A DNA stretch of 64,000 nucleotides from Bifidobacterium actinocoloniiforme DSM 22766 (GCF_001263395.1 NZ_CP011786.1:868001-932000), one strand, 5' to 3'; shown: positions 17,080-28,247, counted from the first letter of the stretch. A program made the numbers and translations. Notes: generated from the letters alone by a model not told the origin.

Positions 17080-18300
17080 TCAGGCGAGCTCGGCCACCGC
17101 TGCTTTCAGCTCGTCCACCTTGTCGGTACGCTCCCAAGTGAAGTCCGGGTCGGTGCGGCCGAAATGTCCGTATGCGGCGGTCTTGGAGTAGATGGGCCTC
17201 AAGAGGTCCAGCTCGTCGATGATGGCCGCCGGGCGCAGGTCGAAGACCTTACGCACCGCTTGCTGAATCTGCTCGCGCGTGACGCCCTGCTCGGTGCCGT
17301 AGGTCTCCACATTGACCGAAACCGGGTCAGCCACGCCAATCGCGTACGCCACCTGCACCTCGACCTTGTGGGCCAGGCCTGCGGCCACGATGTTCTTGGC
17401 CACCCAGCGGGAGGCGTAGGCCGCGGAGCGGTCCACCTTCGTCGGATCCTTGCCGGAGAAGGCGCCGCCGCCATGGTGGGCCGCGCCACCGTAGGTGTCG
17501 ACGATGATCTTGCGCCCCGTCAAACCAGCGTCAGCCGCTGGGCCTCCGAGGACGAACGAACCGGTCGGGTTGACCAGGAGCCTGTAGCTGCCGTGCTCCA
17601 CCGTCCGTCCGCATACTTCATCCAGGACCGGCTGAATGACCTCGCGCCGCAGTTGCTCTTCCAGCCAGTCGCGCTTGACGTCCGGGTCGTGCTGGGTGGA
17701 GATCAGCACGGTCTCCACGCTCACGGGCCGGTCGTTCTCGTCGTATTCAATCGTCACCTGGGTCTTGCCGTCAGGGCGCAGACCGGGGACGATGTTCTCC
17801 TTGCGCACCTGGGCCAGCCGGTATGCCATGCGCTGGGCCAGGTAGATAGGCAGGGGCATCAGCACGTCGGTCTCGTCGCAGGCGTAACCGAACATGACGC
17901 CCTGATCTCCGGCGCCTTGCACCTCGTAGCGCTCCTCGCGGGTGGCGACGCTCTCCTCAGCGCCCTGGAGGCGGGCCACGCCCTGGTTGATCTCGGGGCT
18001 CTGCTCGCTGATCGAGACGGTGACACCGCAGGAGTCGGCATCCAGGCCGATCCGGGAGCTGGTGTATCCGATCCTGCGCAGAACCGAACGGACCTGCTGC
18101 TGGATGTCCGTGTAGCCGGCCGAGCTGACCTCACCAAACACGAAGAAAAGACCGGTCGCTGCGGAGGTCTCGACCGCCACGTGCGAATGCGGGTCTTGGG
18201 CGAGCAGGTCATCCAGAATCGCGTCCGAAACCTGGTCGCAGACCTTGTCCGGGTGGCCTTCGGTCACCGATTCAGCTGTAATCAACCGTCGTTCTGCCAT
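17080..18300 (-). CDS. metK: S-adenosylmethionine synthetase
   Basis: MetK makes S-adenosylmethionine from Met and ATP. The 406-residue protein has both family signatures, '[16 protein letters not shown]' and '[19 protein letters not shown]', and the N-terminal '[13 protein letters not shown]'. AAGGAG lies about 15 nt before the ATG, rather far, with a G-run between. It sits between rpoZ and priA on the same strand with short gaps, consistent with one transcript. No SAM riboswitch is visible in the 81-nt upstream gap. Confidence 0.96.
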   Translation of the reverse strand: MAERRLITAESVTEGHPDKVCDQVSDAILDDLLAQDPHSHVAVETSAATGLFFVFGEVSSAGYTDIQQQVRSVLRRIGYTSSRIGLDADSCGVTVSISEQSPEINQGVARLQGAEESVATREERYEVQGAGDQGVMFGYACDETDVLMPLPIYLAQRMAYRLAQVRKENIVPGLRPDGKTQVTIEYDENDRPVSVETVLISTQHDPDVKRDWLEEQLRREVIQPVLDEVCGRTVEHGSYRLLVNPTGSFVLGGPAADAGLTGRKIIVDTYGGAAHHGGGAFSGKDPTKVDRSAAYASRWVAKNIVAAGLAHKVEVQVAYAIGVADPVSVNVETYGTEQGVTREQIQQAVRKVFDLRPAAIIDELDLLRPIYSKTAAYGHFGRTDPDFTWERTDKVDELKAAVAELA

Positions 18301-18381
18301 ATGTGAAACCCCACACTCCTTCTATTGCACATCCCGTCCGCAGGCGTGCCTAACCCGCCTGCCCCCAATGCCTGCCAGGCT

Positions 18382-18669
18382 TTAGTTGCCTTCGGTCAGG
18401 TCATCCTCGCCCAGGGTCTCCTCCAGGAGCCCTTCGTTGATCTCGCGGAAGGCGATGGACAAAGGCTTCTCTTGGTTCTGGTACTCGACCAAGGGACCCA
18501 CGTTCTGCAGGAGGCCCTCGTTGAGCTGGGTGAAGTAGGAGTTGATCTGCCGGGCGCGCTTGGCGGCGAAAATCGAGAGCGCGTACTGGGAGTCGGTGTG
18601 CTCCATCAGCTCGTCGATAGAGGGGTTAGCGAAACCCTGGGGCTGCGGCTCAGTGCCAAAAGATGCCAT
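18382..18669 (-). CDS. rpoZ: RNA polymerase omega subunit
   Basis: The 95-residue product contains '[29 protein letters not shown]', the conserved omega segment including the AxxRAR core, and an acidic C-terminus. Omega helps assemble and stabilise RNA polymerase. AGGAGA is 8 nt before the ATG. Position between gmk and metK matches the standard actinobacterial gmk-rpoZ-metK arrangement. Confidence 0.93.
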   Translation of the reverse strand: MASFGTEPQPQGFANPSIDELMEHTDSQYALSIFAAKRARQINSYFTQLNEGLLQNVGPLVEYQNQEKPLSIAFREINEGLLEETLGEDDLTEGN

Positions 18670-18765
18670 GAAATGATTCTCCTATGCGGTGGGTGCATGT
18701 CTGTTCAACTTCGACGATTTTACCGCCCCGCCTCGATTTATGCGCAGCTGGTGCGCTCGGCGTAG

Positions 18766-19434
18766 TCAGTCCAGTCCATACTCCCCCGCGATGACCCTCC
18801 ACAGGGCGTCCGCCGCCTGCTCGACCGTGTCATTGACGATGACGACGTCGAACTCGCCCTGACTGGCCATCTCCACCCGGGCGGTCTCCAAACGCTTGCG
18901 CCGCTGTTGGGCGTCCTCGGTTCCGCGCTCGTCCAGGCGCTTGATCAAGTCGTCGAAGGAGGGGGGCGCCAGGAAGACGTAGACCACGTCCAGCCCCAGG
19001 CCTTCCGCGCATTGGCGGACGCGGTGGGCCCCCTGAAGGTCAATCTCCAGAATCGTCGGCACGCCTTGGGCCATGTGATCCAGGACCGGCTGCAAGGGGG
19101 TGCCGTAGTGAGACATGCCGTGGACCAGCGCGGTCTCCAGGAACTCCCCCGCCGCCTGACGACGGGCGAACTCCTGCTCGCTCATGAACCAGTAGTTGAC
19201 GCCGTCACGCTCACCAGGGCGTGGGGCCCGGGTCGTGGCGGACACCGAAACCCAAACCCGCGGATGGACCTGACGCAGGCGGGCCTCAACGGTACCCTTG
19301 CCCACGGCTGTGGGGCCGGTGAGCACGACCAGGCGCCGACGGGCATGAGAGCCCTGCTCGTCCCCCAGGTCTGGGGCCTGCGCCGCCTGATCGCCGCCTG
19401 CCGTCCTCGTCGACACCGTCCTGCCCATCGCCAC
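18766..19434 (-). CDS. gmk: Guanylate kinase
   Basis: Gmk phosphorylates GMP to GDP. The P-loop GPTAVGKGT is near residue 40, followed by 'VSVSATTRAPRPGERDGVNYWF', the GMP-binding segment, and 'LEIDLQGAHRVR'. At 222 residues it carries a non-conserved ~30-residue N-terminal extension. The start is a GTG with GGGGAG 6 nt upstream; a later start nearer the P-loop cannot be excluded. It lies 137 nt after carB; that gap has no gene. Confidence 0.92.
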   Translation of the reverse strand: MAMGRTVSTRTAGGDQAAQAPDLGDEQGSHARRRLVVLTGPTAVGKGTVEARLRQVHPRVWVSVSATTRAPRPGERDGVNYWFMSEQEFARRQAAGEFLETALVHGMSHYGTPLQPVLDHMAQGVPTILEIDLQGAHRVRQCAEGLGLDVVYVFLAPPSFDDLIKRLDERGTEDAQQRRKRLETARVEMASQGEFDVVIVNDTVEQAADALWRVIAGEYGLD

Positions 19435-19571
19435 TGCTCACTCCCCGCCGTATGTGTCTTTGTTTAACGGCCGCAGTGCCACAGCCAGGTTTACAACCCG
19501 ACGGTGGCCCCGCTTGGCCTTACCTCAAGACTACGCTGGGCCAGCGAACCGGCGTGGGGCGGCGCAATCCC

Positions 19572-22500
19572 TTAGCCTTGCTCCTTCTCCAACTCGAAGA
19601 GGAGGCGGGCATGCTCCTGGATGCTCATGACCTGGTAGTCGCCCTGCTTGACCGCCTCAATCGCCATCAAAACGGCCGACAACTGGGTGGCCGTCGTGAA
19701 TTGCGGCAGGTCGGCGGCCACTGCGGCCGCGCGGATCAGGTAGCCGTCGGAGCGGGAGTCCCGGGTCGAAGGCGTGTTCAGCACCATGTCAATCGCGCCC
19801 TGCTCAATCAGCTCCACCGCATTGCTCCCCAGGCGCTTGAGCGAAGGATCCTGGGGCTCGCGGGCCTCGGGGCTGTCGCTGATTTTGCCGACCAAGGCCA
19901 CGTCGATCCCGTATCGGCGCAGGACTGAAGCAGTGCCCTGGGTGGCGCAGATGGAGAAGCCCAGCTCGTGCAGGCGGCTGGCGATCATCGGCAGCTGGCG
20001 TTTGTCGGCGTCGTTGACCGACAGGAAGACCCTGCCGGAGGTCGGCAGCCCTCCCTGGTAGGCGGCCAGCTGGCTCTTGGCGAAGGCGTGGGGAAAGTCC
20101 CGGTCGAAGCCCATGACTTCGCCGGTCGAATGCATCTCCGGCCCCAGCAGCACGTCCACGCTCTTGCCCACCGGCGTGCGGAAGCGCTTGAAGGGCAGGA
20201 CCGCCTCCTTGACCGCCACCGGCTGCCCAGGTCGGCTGGTCCCTCCGTCATTGCTGGGCAGCAGGAGGCCACGGGCGCGCTGGTCAGCAATCGATTCACC
20301 CACCATGATCCGGGCCGCGGCCTTGGCCAGGGCCGTGCCGGTGGCCTTGGAGGCGAACGGCACGGTCCGCGAGGCGCGCGGATTGGCTTCGATCACGTAC
20401 AGGGTGTTGGCCATGAAAGCGAACTGCACGTTGAGCAGGCCCCTCACCCCGCAGCCTTCGGCTATAGCCAGCGTGGCCTCGCGCAGGCGGGTGATCTGCT
20501 TGTCCGAAAGCGTGGAAGGAGGCAAGGTGCAGGAGGCGTCGCCCGAGTGCACGCCGGCCTCCTCCACATGCTCCATGATGCCGCCGATGTAGAGTTCGCG
20601 CCCATCGTAAAGGGCATCCACGTCTATCTCGATGGCGTCTTGCAGGAATTTATCGATCAGCAAGGGCGAAGGCAGCCGGCCGGAGACCACCGTATCCGCC
20701 TGAGCCTGACTCAGGGCGCGCTCCACGTACTTGCCCAGCTGGGCGTCGTCATAGACGATCTCCATACCGCGCCCGCCCAGCACGTAGGAGGGCCGCACCA
20801 GCACCGGGTAGCCAATGGTGTGGGCCGCGTGCTGGGCCTCCACCAGCGACATGGCCGTGCCGTAGCGGGGGGCGTTCAGGCCCTCGCGCTCCAAGACCTG
20901 CCCGAAAAGCTCACGGTTCTCCGCCAGGTCGATCGACTCGGGGCTGGTGCCCAGGATCGGCACGCCAGCCTCCTTGAGCCGGGCCGCCAGGGACAAGGGC
21001 GTCTGCCCGCCCAGCTGCACGATGACCCCCTTGACCGGACCCATTCGCAGCTCGGCCCGGTAGATCTCCAGCACGTCCTCGAAGGTCAGCGGTTCGAAGT
21101 AGAGCCTGTCGGACACATCGTAATCGGTCGAAACGGTCTCGGGATTGCAGTTGACCATAATCGTGTCGTAGTCCCGGCCCAGCTCCTGGACCGCGTGCAC
21201 GCAAGTGTAGTCAAACTCCACCCCTTGCCCGATCCGGTTGGGCCCCGAACCCAGGATGATGACCGCCTCGCGATCGCGGGGCTTCAACTCGCTCTCCTCG
21301 GCATAGGTCGAGTAGTAGTAAGGGGTGGCTGCGTCGAACTCGGCCGCGCACGTGTCCACGGTCTTGTAGACCGGACGGATCCCGTAGTTCCAGCGGAGTT
21401 CACGGATCACCGTCTCGCCCTGCTCGCCCATCCCCCTCAGGCGGGAGATTTGCAAATCGGACAGGCCCGCCCTCTTCGCCCGGCGCATGAAGTCATCGTC
21501 CAGGAAGTCAGCCTCGCGCACCGCCAAAGCCAGCTGGTTGATCTGGCTGATCTGCTCCAGGAACCAAGGGTCGATTTTCGTGGCTTGGAAGACCTCGTCG
21601 ACGCTGGCACCGCCCCAAAAGGCCCTCTGAATATACAGGTAGCGCCGCTCCGTAGGCCTGGCCATGGCTTCCAGGAGCCTGTCGACCTCAGCCCGGTCGG
21701 GTCGTTCGCCCTCCCAGGAGAAGCCCATGTTGCGCTTGTCGACCGAGCGCATGGCCTTGCCCAAGGACTCCTGGAAGGAACCGGCCAGGGCCATGGACTC
21801 GCCCACCGACTTCATCGAGGTGGTCAGCGCGTCATCGGCGCCAGGGAACTTCTCGAAGGCGAAGCGGGGCACCTTGGTGACCACATAGTCGATGGCCGGC
21901 TCGAAGGAGGCGGGGGTGGAGCGGGTGATGTCGTTGGAGATCTCGTCCAGGGTGTAACCCAGGGCCAGCTTGGTGGCGATCTTGGCGATCGGGAAACCGG
22001 TGGCCTTGGAAGCCAGGGCGGATGAACGGGAGACGCGCGGGTTCATCTCGATGACGATGATGCGGCCGTTGCTCGGGTTGAGCGCGAACTGGATGTTGCA
22101 GCCTCCGGTCTCGACGCCCACGCCACGGATGATCGCGATGCCGATGTCCCGCATCCGCTGGTACTCGCGGTCGGTCAGCGTGAAGACCGGGGCCACGGTC
22201 ACGGAGTCGCCGGTGTGCACCCCTACAGGGTCCACGTTCTCGATTGGGCAGACGACGACCACGTTGTCCTTGCGGTCGCGCATGAGCTCAAGCTCGTACT
22301 CCTTCCAGCCTTCGATGCCCTCCTCCAGCAGGACCTCGTTTGTGGGCGAATAGTGGATGCCGGCCCCGGCGATCCGATGAAGCTCCTCATGGTCGTGGGC
22401 TATGCCCGAACCGAGGCCACCCATCGTGAAGGAGGGACGAACCACGAGCGGGAAGCCCAGCTCGGCGGCGGCAGCGTCCGCCTCCTCCAGGCTGTGGGCT

Positions 22501-22943
22501 ATGCGGGACTTGGCTGATTCAGCGCCTGCGGCAGCGACCACCTCCTTGAACATCTGCCGATCTTCGCCTCGGTCGATGGCCTGGAGTGAGGCGCCGATCA
22601 GCTCTACCCCATAGCGCTCCAAGACCCCGGCGCGCCCCAGCTCCTCCGCGGCGTTCAGGGCCGTCTGCCCGCCCAGCGTGGGCAGGAGGGCGTCGGGGCG
22701 CTCCTTGGCGATGATCCGCTCCAGGATGTCGCGGTCGATCGGCTCGATGTAGGTGGCGTCGGCCAGTTCAGGGTCGGTCATGATGGTGGCCGGGTTGGAG
22801 TTGACCAGGATCACCCGGATGCCCTCCTCCTTCAAGACCCGGCAGGCCTGGGTGCCCGAATAATCGAACTCCGCGGCCTGGCCGATGACGATCGGCCCGG
22901 AGCCGATGACCATGACTGAATGGATGTCTTCGCGCTTAGGCAT
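19572..22943 (-). CDS. carB: Carbamoyl-phosphate synthase large chain
   Basis: CarB makes carbamoyl phosphate from bicarbonate, ATP and CarA-derived ammonia for pyrimidine and arginine synthesis. The 1123-residue protein shows two homologous ATP-grasp halves, each with a characteristic GSGPxxIGQ start ('[19 protein letters not shown]' and '[17 protein letters not shown]') and a '[20 protein letters not shown]'-type motif, followed by the C-terminal allosteric domain. Its start overlaps the end of carA by 8 nt, so the subunits are translationally coupled. Confidence 0.97.
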   Translation of the reverse strand: MPKREDIHSVMVIGSGPIVIGQAAEFDYSGTQACRVLKEEGIRVILVNSNPATIMTDPELADATYIEPIDRDILERIIAKERPDALLPTLGGQTALNAAEELGRAGVLERYGVELIGASLQAIDRGEDRQMFKEVVAAAGAESAKSRIAHSLEEADAAAAELGFPLVVRPSFTMGGLGSGIAHDHEELHRIAGAGIHYSPTNEVLLEEGIEGWKEYELELMRDRKDNVVVVCPIENVDPVGVHTGDSVTVAPVFTLTDREYQRMRDIGIAIIRGVGVETGGCNIQFALNPSNGRIIVIEMNPRVSRSSALASKATGFPIAKIATKLALGYTLDEISNDITRSTPASFEPAIDYVVTKVPRFAFEKFPGADDALTTSMKSVGESMALAGSFQESLGKAMRSVDKRNMGFSWEGERPDRAEVDRLLEAMARPTERRYLYIQRAFWGGASVDEVFQATKIDPWFLEQISQINQLALAVREADFLDDDFMRRAKRAGLSDLQISRLRGMGEQGETVIRELRWNYGIRPVYKTVDTCAAEFDAATPYYYSTYAEESELKPRDREAVIILGSGPNRIGQGVEFDYTCVHAVQELGRDYDTIMVNCNPETVSTDYDVSDRLYFEPLTFEDVLEIYRAELRMGPVKGVIVQLGGQTPLSLAARLKEAGVPILGTSPESIDLAENRELFGQVLEREGLNAPRYGTAMSLVEAQHAAHTIGYPVLVRPSYVLGGRGMEIVYDDAQLGKYVERALSQAQADTVVSGRLPSPLLIDKFLQDAIEIDVDALYDGRELYIGGIMEHVEEAGVHSGDASCTLPPSTLSDKQITRLREATLAIAEGCGVRGLLNVQFAFMANTLYVIEANPRASRTVPFASKATGTALAKAAARIMVGESIADQRARGLLLPSNDGGTSRPGQPVAVKEAVLPFKRFRTPVGKSVDVLLGPEMHSTGEVMGFDRDFPHAFAKSQLAAYQGGLPTSGRVFLSVNDADKRQLPMIASRLHELGFSICATQGTASVLRRYGIDVALVGKISDSPEAREPQDPSLKRLGSNAVELIEQGAIDMVLNTPSTRDSRSDGYLIRAAAVAADLPQFTTATQLSAVLMAIEAVKQGDYQVMSIQEHARLLFELEKEQG

Positions 22944-24162
22944 GGGCCGCGTCCCCCTTTGAGCTGATCATCAAATCCACGAAACGGTCGAACAGGTAGC
23001 CGGCGTCGTGCGGGCCGGCCGCCGCCTCCGGGTGGTACTGCACGGAGAAGGCCGGTATGTCCAGGCATTCGAGGCCTTCGACCACCTGGTCGTTCAGGTC
23101 CACGTGGGAGACGCGGACCCGTCCGTAGCGGCCGGAATCATACGGGGCCTGGAAGGCCTCGCCAATCGGGGCCCGCACTGCGAACCCGTGGTTGTGGGCC
23201 GTGATCGCCACCTTGCCGGTCTTGAGATCCATGACTGGCTGGTTGACTCCCCGATGCCCGAACTTGAGCTTGTAGGTCCCTAATCCCAGGGCCCGCCCCA
23301 GGAGCTGGTGGCCGAAGCAGATGCCGAAGCAGGGATGGCCTGCGTCCAAGACCTGGCGCAGGAGGGCCGTCTCCCGCTCGGCCGCGCTGGGGTCGCCCGG
23401 ACCGTTGGAGAAGAAGACGCCGTCCGGCTCCAGGGCCTCGATCTCCCCCAGGCTGCTGCTGGCCGGCAGCACGTGCACCCGGCAGCCCCGTTCAGCCAGA
23501 AGCTGGGGCGTCATCGCCTTGATGCCCAGGTCCATGGCCGCCACCGTGCAACGTGGGGACTTTCCTTGCCACTGGCCGCTGGGCTCAATCGTGTAGGCTG
23601 CGGCGGCGCTGACTTCATCGGTCAGGTGGGCGCCGGCCATCTTGGGCGCCCGCCTCACCCGATCCAGGAGTTCGGCGATTGTCAGCGGCCGGCCATCCTC
23701 GGCCAGGAGCGTCGGGCCGGAAAAAATACCGGCCCGCATGGCGCCCGCTGAACGCAGGTGCCGCACGAGCCGGCGCGTATCTATGTGGCTGATGCCCACA
23801 ACCCCTTGGTCGCGTAAATCATCGTCCAAGGAGCCTTCGGATCTCCAATTGCTGACCCTGGGCGAGGGTTCCCTCACCACGTACCCGCAAACCCAGATCC
23901 GGCCGGACTCACCGTCCTGCCCGTTGACCCCGGTATCTCCTATGTGGGGGAAGGTCTGCACCACGATCTGATGGTCGTAGGAGGGGTCCGTCAGCGTTTC
24001 CTGATACCCCGTCATCCCCGTAGTAAACACGATTTCACCGTATGTCTGGCCCAGTGCGCCGTAAGAGTCACCTGCGTACGCTTGACCGTCTTCCAGGAGC
24101 AAGAGGGCCAATTGATTGAGATGACGATCGGCTGCAATGGCTTTGGCATCTTGTAGATTCAC
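22936..24162 (-). CDS. carA: Carbamoyl-phosphate synthase small (glutaminase) chain
   Basis: CarA hydrolyses glutamine to supply ammonia to CarB. The 408-residue protein has the class I amidotransferase nucleophile in '[10 protein letters not shown]' and the His/Glu pair in '[13 protein letters not shown]'. Start is a GTG (24160-24162) with AAGGGG 6 nt upstream. A 14-bp palindrome lies 30 nt before the start (see separate entry). The gene heads carA-carB and is followed at short distance by gmk, rpoZ, metK and priA. Confidence 0.96.
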   Translation of the reverse strand: MNLQDAKAIAADRHLNQLALLLLEDGQAYAGDSYGALGQTYGEIVFTTGMTGYQETLTDPSYDHQIVVQTFPHIGDTGVNGQDGESGRIWVCGYVVREPSPRVSNWRSEGSLDDDLRDQGVVGISHIDTRRLVRHLRSAGAMRAGIFSGPTLLAEDGRPLTIAELLDRVRRAPKMAGAHLTDEVSAAAAYTIEPSGQWQGKSPRCTVAAMDLGIKAMTPQLLAERGCRVHVLPASSSLGEIEALEPDGVFFSNGPGDPSAAERETALLRQVLDAGHPCFGICFGHQLLGRALGLGTYKLKFGHRGVNQPVMDLKTGKVAITAHNHGFAVRAPIGEAFQAPYDSGRYGRVRVSHVDLNDQVVEGLECLDIPAFSVQYHPEAAAGPHDAGYLFDRFVDLMISSKGDAAHA

Positions 24163-24191
24163 CCAAACCCCTTAATCGCAGCGGATGTTCG

Positions 24192-24205
24192 CAGTAACTT
24201 TACTG
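24192..24205 (-). promoter_or_regulatory. Palindrome overlapping a possible -10 element before carA
   Basis: The sequence CAGTAACTTTACTG is a perfect 6+2+6 inverted repeat centred 36 nt upstream of the carA GTG. Read on the minus strand it includes TAAAGT, a plausible -10 hexamer. A repressor bound here would block carAB transcription. The binding protein is unknown. Confidence 0.35.
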
Positions 24206-24284
24206 TGGGCCCTGGATCAGGCGATGAACGGCCGAATGCCAGGCTTTCGCGCGCATGCGACGAACGCGGAGAGGCAGGCGAGGA

Positions 24285-25313
24285 TCAGTGATTGCCGTTG
24301 AAGTAGAGGTACCTGGTGTCCAGGGTGCCGTTGGCCTTCTGTTCCTCGCCGGTGTTGACGCTGTCGCCGTCCGGCATCCCCGACCAGTTCGCTATGGAAT
24401 TGCCGAAAATCTTGATCGTGTAACCGGTGGGCGGCAGGGTGTGCGACTTCGCCCACACGGTCAGGTCCCGCTCCACCCGGTCCACGCTCGACTGCGGCGG
24501 CAGCTTCTTCGTAGGAGCGTACATCTGGATGGAGGTCTCCATGACCCTGCCCCGCTCCCCCAGGTTGTCGCTCTGCTCGGTGTTGAGGATGTCTTGCTCG
24601 AACATGGGGCGCAGCCTTTGCGCGCTCAGGTTCTCGCCGCTCGTGTACGCGTTGATGATGTCGTCAAAGTCGGGCCCCTCGAACTGCAAATAGAGCCAGG
24701 GCGTCTCGTATCCCGCTGAGCGGGTCTTGGAAATGGCCTCAGGCCGCAGGCCGAGCAGGCCGAGCGCCTTGGCTTCGCCGCCCAGGAAGGCGTTGAACTG
24801 GTCGTACTCCTGCTGCCAGGCCCGGTAGTACAGGCCGCTGATGATGGAGGCCTTGATGTTCTGCCAGAGATCCTCCGGATCGCCTTTGATGTGGCCTTGC
24901 TTGTCCATTTTCACCTGGACCGCCACAGTGAACTGCGGGTCGGCGCAGGACACGTTCACCTGGGCTCCGCTGCTGGTAGGCCACACCGCGTTCACCTTCA
25001 CTTCCGTGTTCCAGTGGTCGTGCATATAGGAGACCACCATCCGCTTGATCTCCTCCTGCTGGTCTTGGACCGGCTGGCGCATGCTATCCGAGTCCTCAGG
25101 CTTGAAGCCCCCACCGGTGTAGTCCTGCACCGGGGTCATGGCCACCTTCTCCGGCAACCGCATGGTGGAGCCGTCGGATGGCTTGGAGCGTCCCATGCGG
25201 ATCTCGATGCCGCCCAGCGAGCAACCGCTCAGCAGCCCCACCACCAGCAGGCAGGACAGCAGGGCGACGCCACGGCGCAGGAGGGGTTTGAAGCCTCGCG
25301 CTGAACCTGTCAT
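24285..25313 (-). CDS. Predicted lipoprotein of unknown function
   Basis: The 342-residue product starts with a basic n-region, a hydrophobic stretch and a lipobox LLSGC with Cys31, so it is expected to be lipidated and surface-anchored. The mature protein is hydrophilic, mixed helix/strand, with no domain I recognise. It lies between nusB and carA on the same strand, 122 nt before carA and 94 nt after nusB, an unusual insertion into a run of housekeeping genes. Confidence 0.8.
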   Translation of the reverse strand: MTGSARGFKPLLRRGVALLSCLLVVGLLSGCSLGGIEIRMGRSKPSDGSTMRLPEKVAMTPVQDYTGGGFKPEDSDSMRQPVQDQQEEIKRMVVSYMHDHWNTEVKVNAVWPTSSGAQVNVSCADPQFTVAVQVKMDKQGHIKGDPEDLWQNIKASIISGLYYRAWQQEYDQFNAFLGGEAKALGLLGLRPEAISKTRSAGYETPWLYLQFEGPDFDDIINAYTSGENLSAQRLRPMFEQDILNTEQSDNLGERGRVMETSIQMYAPTKKLPPQSSVDRVERDLTVWAKSHTLPPTGYTIKIFGNSIANWSGMPDGDSVNTGEEQKANGTLDTRYLYFNGNH

Positions 25314-25407
25314 GACTCGACCATCCCCTATTACGCAGCCAACTCCCGTCGATTCCCAGGCTCGGCCCGGACCAGCAGCTTGGAAGCCCGGGCGGGACGC
25401 TGGGATC

Positions 25408-26115
25408 TCAGCCCAGTTCGGGGGGAAGCTCCAAACTCAGATCATCCAAGGAGGCACCGGGGGAGGCGGCCTCGTCAGGCCGTTCGGCCGGCGCCTCGGC
25501 ATCTTCAGCCTGGCTTGCCGCGGTCTCGCTGGCGGCGGGCCCGGAAGCTTCGGCCTGCGCGCCTTCCGCCCGGCCAGGATCGGAGCCTTCAGTTTCAGAT
25601 TCTGCGGCCTCGGACTGCTTGGCCTCAGCCTGGGCGGCCTCCGCCTCGGCTAAATCGGAGATGCGAGCGGCCTCTTCGGCGCGTTTCCGGGCCGCGTCTG
25701 CATCCTCCTCCAGGGACGGCTGATCGCGCTCGACGGCCGAGAGCAAGCCATGCACAAAGGCCGGCGTATCCGAATCGCAAAGGGTCTTGGCCAGGGTGAG
25801 CGCCTCGTCAATGGCCACCTTGCTGGGTATCTCCGGGTTATAGAGCATCTCCCAGCAGGCGATTCTCAGGATGTTGCGGTCAATCACCGCCATCCGCCGC
25901 ACCGGCCAGGAGGTCGAGCGCTCGTTCAGGATCCGATTGATGTCGTCGAAGTGTTTGGCCACGCCGTGCACGATCTGGATTGCATACTCAGGCAGTGGCG
26001 TCTGGGCCCCGGGGCGCTTGATGCGCTCCTGGAGCAGGGATTCGATGTCCTGCCCTTTCTCATCCGCTTCATACAGTGTGTTCAACGCCCGCTTACGGGC
26101 CGTGGATCGTGCCAT
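25408..26115 (-). CDS. nusB: Transcription antitermination protein NusB with long acidic tail
   Basis: NusB binds NusE/S10 and boxA RNA in rRNA antitermination. Residues 1 to ~140 form the NusB domain ('ARSTARKRALNTLYEADEKG' near the start and 'IDEALTLAKTLCDSDTPAFVHGLL' near its end). The remaining ~90 residues are a low-complexity tail rich in Glu, Ala, Ser and Asp that most NusB proteins (about 140-160 residues) lack. It is 13 nt downstream of efp and probably co-transcribed with it. Confidence 0.92.
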   Translation of the reverse strand: MARSTARKRALNTLYEADEKGQDIESLLQERIKRPGAQTPLPEYAIQIVHGVAKHFDDINRILNERSTSWPVRRMAVIDRNILRIACWEMLYNPEIPSKVAIDEALTLAKTLCDSDTPAFVHGLLSAVERDQPSLEEDADAARKRAEEAARISDLAEAEAAQAEAKQSEAAESETEGSDPGRAEGAQAEASGPAASETAASQAEDAEAPAERPDEAASPGASLDDLSLELPPELG

Positions 26116-26128
26116 CTAAGTTGGGCCC

Positions 26129-26692
26129 TCAGTTCTCGCGGCCCAGGTATGAACCATCCCTGGTATCCACCTTGACCTTCTCGCCCTCGCCCACGAACAG
26201 GGGCACTTGGATCTCGGCGCCGGTCTCGACGGTGGCGGGCTTGGTGCCGGCGTTGGAACGGTTGCCCTGGACGCCGGGCTCGGTCTGGGTGACGGTCAGA
26301 ATCACGGAGGCGGGAAGCTCCACGGACAGCGGGGTGCCGTCATGGAAGGAGATCACGCAGTCGGTGCCCTCCAGCAGGTACCGCTCCTGATCGCCGATCA
26401 GAGCCTCCGGGATGTTCACCTGCTCGTAGGTGGACATGTCCATGAAAACGAAGGCGTCGCCGTCCCGGTAGGAGTACTGCATGGAGCGGTTGTCGACGGT
26501 CTCGAACTCCATCTTCATGCCCGCGTTGAATGTACGGTCCACGATCTTGCCTGAAAGCACGTCTTTGATCGTCGTCCGCACGAAAGCCGGACCCTTGCCG
26601 GGCTTGACGTGCTGGAACTTGATGACGGTCCACAGCTTGCCGTCCAGGTTGATGACCGACCCATTCTTGATGTCATTGGAAGTCTGCGCCAC
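26129..26692 (-). CDS. efp: Translation elongation factor P
   Basis: EF-P relieves ribosome stalling at polyproline. The start is a GTG at 26690-26692 with AAGGTGG 6 nt upstream, giving the standard 187 residues beginning M(V)[15 protein letters not shown]; an upstream in-frame ATG would add a non-conserved extension. The tip loop reads PGKGPAF with Lys33, the residue modified in many bacteria. No EpmA- or YmfI-type modification gene is in the window. It is the first gene of efp-nusB. Confidence 0.95.
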   Translation of the reverse strand: MAQTSNDIKNGSVINLDGKLWTVIKFQHVKPGKGPAFVRTTIKDVLSGKIVDRTFNAGMKMEFETVDNRSMQYSYRDGDAFVFMDMSTYEQVNIPEALIGDQERYLLEGTDCVISFHDGTPLSVELPASVILTVTQTEPGVQGNRSNAGTKPATVETGAEIQVPLFVGEGEKVKVDTRDGSYLGREN

Positions 26693-26828
26693 TGCTTGCC
26701 ACCTTCTCTTTTCTCGCTTTTGCAACGCTTTTCTGGAAACGCCTCAGGGCCCCGCAGGGCTGCCGGCGCGCATACCTGTTCATTATGCCACGGCAGGTGA
26801 ACACCACTGCGGAGCCGTTCCTCCAAAC

Positions 26829-26868
26829 GAAACAAGGCCCCGGGCGCACTGAGCGCTCCGGGGCCTTG
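26829..26868 (-). terminator. Intrinsic terminator after tuf
   Basis: On the minus strand a long GC-rich hairpin (CAAGGCCCCGG paired with CCGGGGCCTTG, one bulge) ends in TTGTTTCGTTT about 37 nt after the tuf stop. It separates the str operon from efp. Confidence 0.8.
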
Positions 26869-26905
26869 GACGGCCGCTAGGCCGTCAGCCGTTACTGTCC
26901 TGGTA

Positions 26906-28105
26906 CTACTCGATCACCTTGGTGACACGGCCTGAACCGACCGTGTGGCCACCCTCGCGGACTGCGAAGGTCAGGCCTTCCTCCATAGCGACGGGCTGAA
27001 TCAGCTCGACGGTGAAGGTCGCGTGGTCGCCGGGCTGAACCATCTCGACGCCCTCGGGCAGCGTGATGACGCCGGTGACGTCGGTGGTGCGGAAGTAGAA
27101 CTGCGGACGGTAGTTGGAGAAGAACGGCGAGTGACGGCCACCCTCATCCTTGGTCAGCACGTAGACCTCGCCCTCGAACTTGTGGTGGGGGGTCACGGTG
27201 CCGGGAGCGGCCACAACCTGGCCACGCTCGACATCCTCACGGCCAACGCCGCGCAGGAGCAGACCGGTGTTGTCGCCAGCCTCGGCCTCGTCCATCTGCT
27301 TGTGGAAGGTCTCGATCGAGGTGACGGTCGTGGACTGGGTGTCACGGATGCCGACGATCTCCACGTTGGAGTTGACGGGCAGCTTGCCGCGCTCGACACG
27401 ACCGGTCACCACGGTGCCGCGGCCGGAGATGGTGAAGACGTCCTCGATGGGCATCAGGAAGGGCTTGTCCAGATCGTGGACAGGGGTGGGGATGTAATCG
27501 TCGACCGCATCCATCAGATCCTTGATGGTCTGGACCCACTTGTCGTGATCGGGGGCGTCATCGTGCAGGGCGCCGTAGGCGGAGGTACGGATGACGGGGC
27601 AATCGCGGTCGAAGCCGTTCTCGTCCAGGAGATCGCGGACCTCTTCCTCGACCAGCTCAATCAGCTCGTCATCGTCGACCATGTCGCACTTGTTCAGGGC
27701 GACGAGGATCTTCGGCACGCCGACCTGACGGGCGAGCAGGACGTGCTCGCGGGTCTGGGCCATGGGGCCATCGGTGGCGGCGACCACGAGGATGGCGCCA
27801 TCCATCTGAGCGGCACCGGTGATCATGTTCTTCACGAAGTCAGCGTGGCCAGGGCAATCGACGTGCGCATAGTGGCGCTTCTCGGTCTGGTACTCAATGT
27901 GCGCGATGTTAATCGTGATGCCGCGGTTCTTCTCCTCAGGCGCGGCGTCAATCTGATCGAAATCGTACTCGGGGTTGATGTCCGGGTACTCCTCATGCAG
28001 CACCTTGGAGATGGCCGCGGTCAGAGTGGTCTTACCATGATCGACGTGGCCGATGGTGCCGATGTTCACGTGCGGCTTAGTCCGCTCGTACTTTTCCTTT
28101 GCCAT
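26906..28105 (-). CDS. tuf: Translation elongation factor Tu
   Basis: EF-Tu delivers aminoacyl-tRNA to the ribosome. Start 28105 gives the expected 399 residues ('[19 protein letters not shown]') and has CAGGAGGAC about 9 nt upstream; the longer in-frame ATG adds a non-conserved leader. GTPase motifs [15 protein letters not shown] and NKCD are intact. It is the last gene of rpsL-rpsG-fusA-tuf, has its own candidate promoter in the 190-nt gap after fusA, and is followed by a strong terminator. Confidence 0.98.
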   Translation of the reverse strand: MAKEKYERTKPHVNIGTIGHVDHGKTTLTAAISKVLHEEYPDINPEYDFDQIDAAPEEKNRGITINIAHIEYQTEKRHYAHVDCPGHADFVKNMITGAAQMDGAILVVAATDGPMAQTREHVLLARQVGVPKILVALNKCDMVDDDELIELVEEEVRDLLDENGFDRDCPVIRTSAYGALHDDAPDHDKWVQTIKDLMDAVDDYIPTPVHDLDKPFLMPIEDVFTISGRGTVVTGRVERGKLPVNSNVEIVGIRDTQSTTVTSIETFHKQMDEAEAGDNTGLLLRGVGREDVERGQVVAAPGTVTPHHKFEGEVYVLTKDEGGRHSPFFSNYRPQFYFRTTDVTGVITLPEGVEMVQPGDHATFTVELIQPVAMEEGLTFAVREGGHTVGSGRVTKVIE

Positions 28106-28170
28106 TGTGTTTTGTCCTCCTGGACGTTTCGTAGTTTGCCTGTGCGAACCACGCACAAGACACTCGCTAC

Positions 28171-28199
28171 ATATTACTGGGTAATTGGGATGTTCGCCA
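28171..28199 (-). promoter_or_regulatory. Candidate tuf promoter
   Basis: On the minus strand TGGCGA (complement of 28194-28199) and TAATAT (complement of 28171-28176) are separated by exactly 17 nt, giving a leader of roughly 60 nt with a good ribosome binding site. The -35 match is weak (3 of 6). Confidence 0.4.
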
Positions 28200-28247
28200 C
28201 TTATGCCCTCCGCCCAGTCAGCGTTACAGAGTATAGCGCCAACCGGT

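Noticed and set aside
18301-18381. SAM riboswitch upstream of metK
   Set aside because: The gap is only 81 nt, within a co-directional operon, and shows no riboswitch-like helices.
19968-22025. 685-codon plus-strand open frame antisense to carB
   Set aside because: carB is a complete, highly conserved gene; the antisense product is a typical low-complexity His/Gln/Arg shadow.
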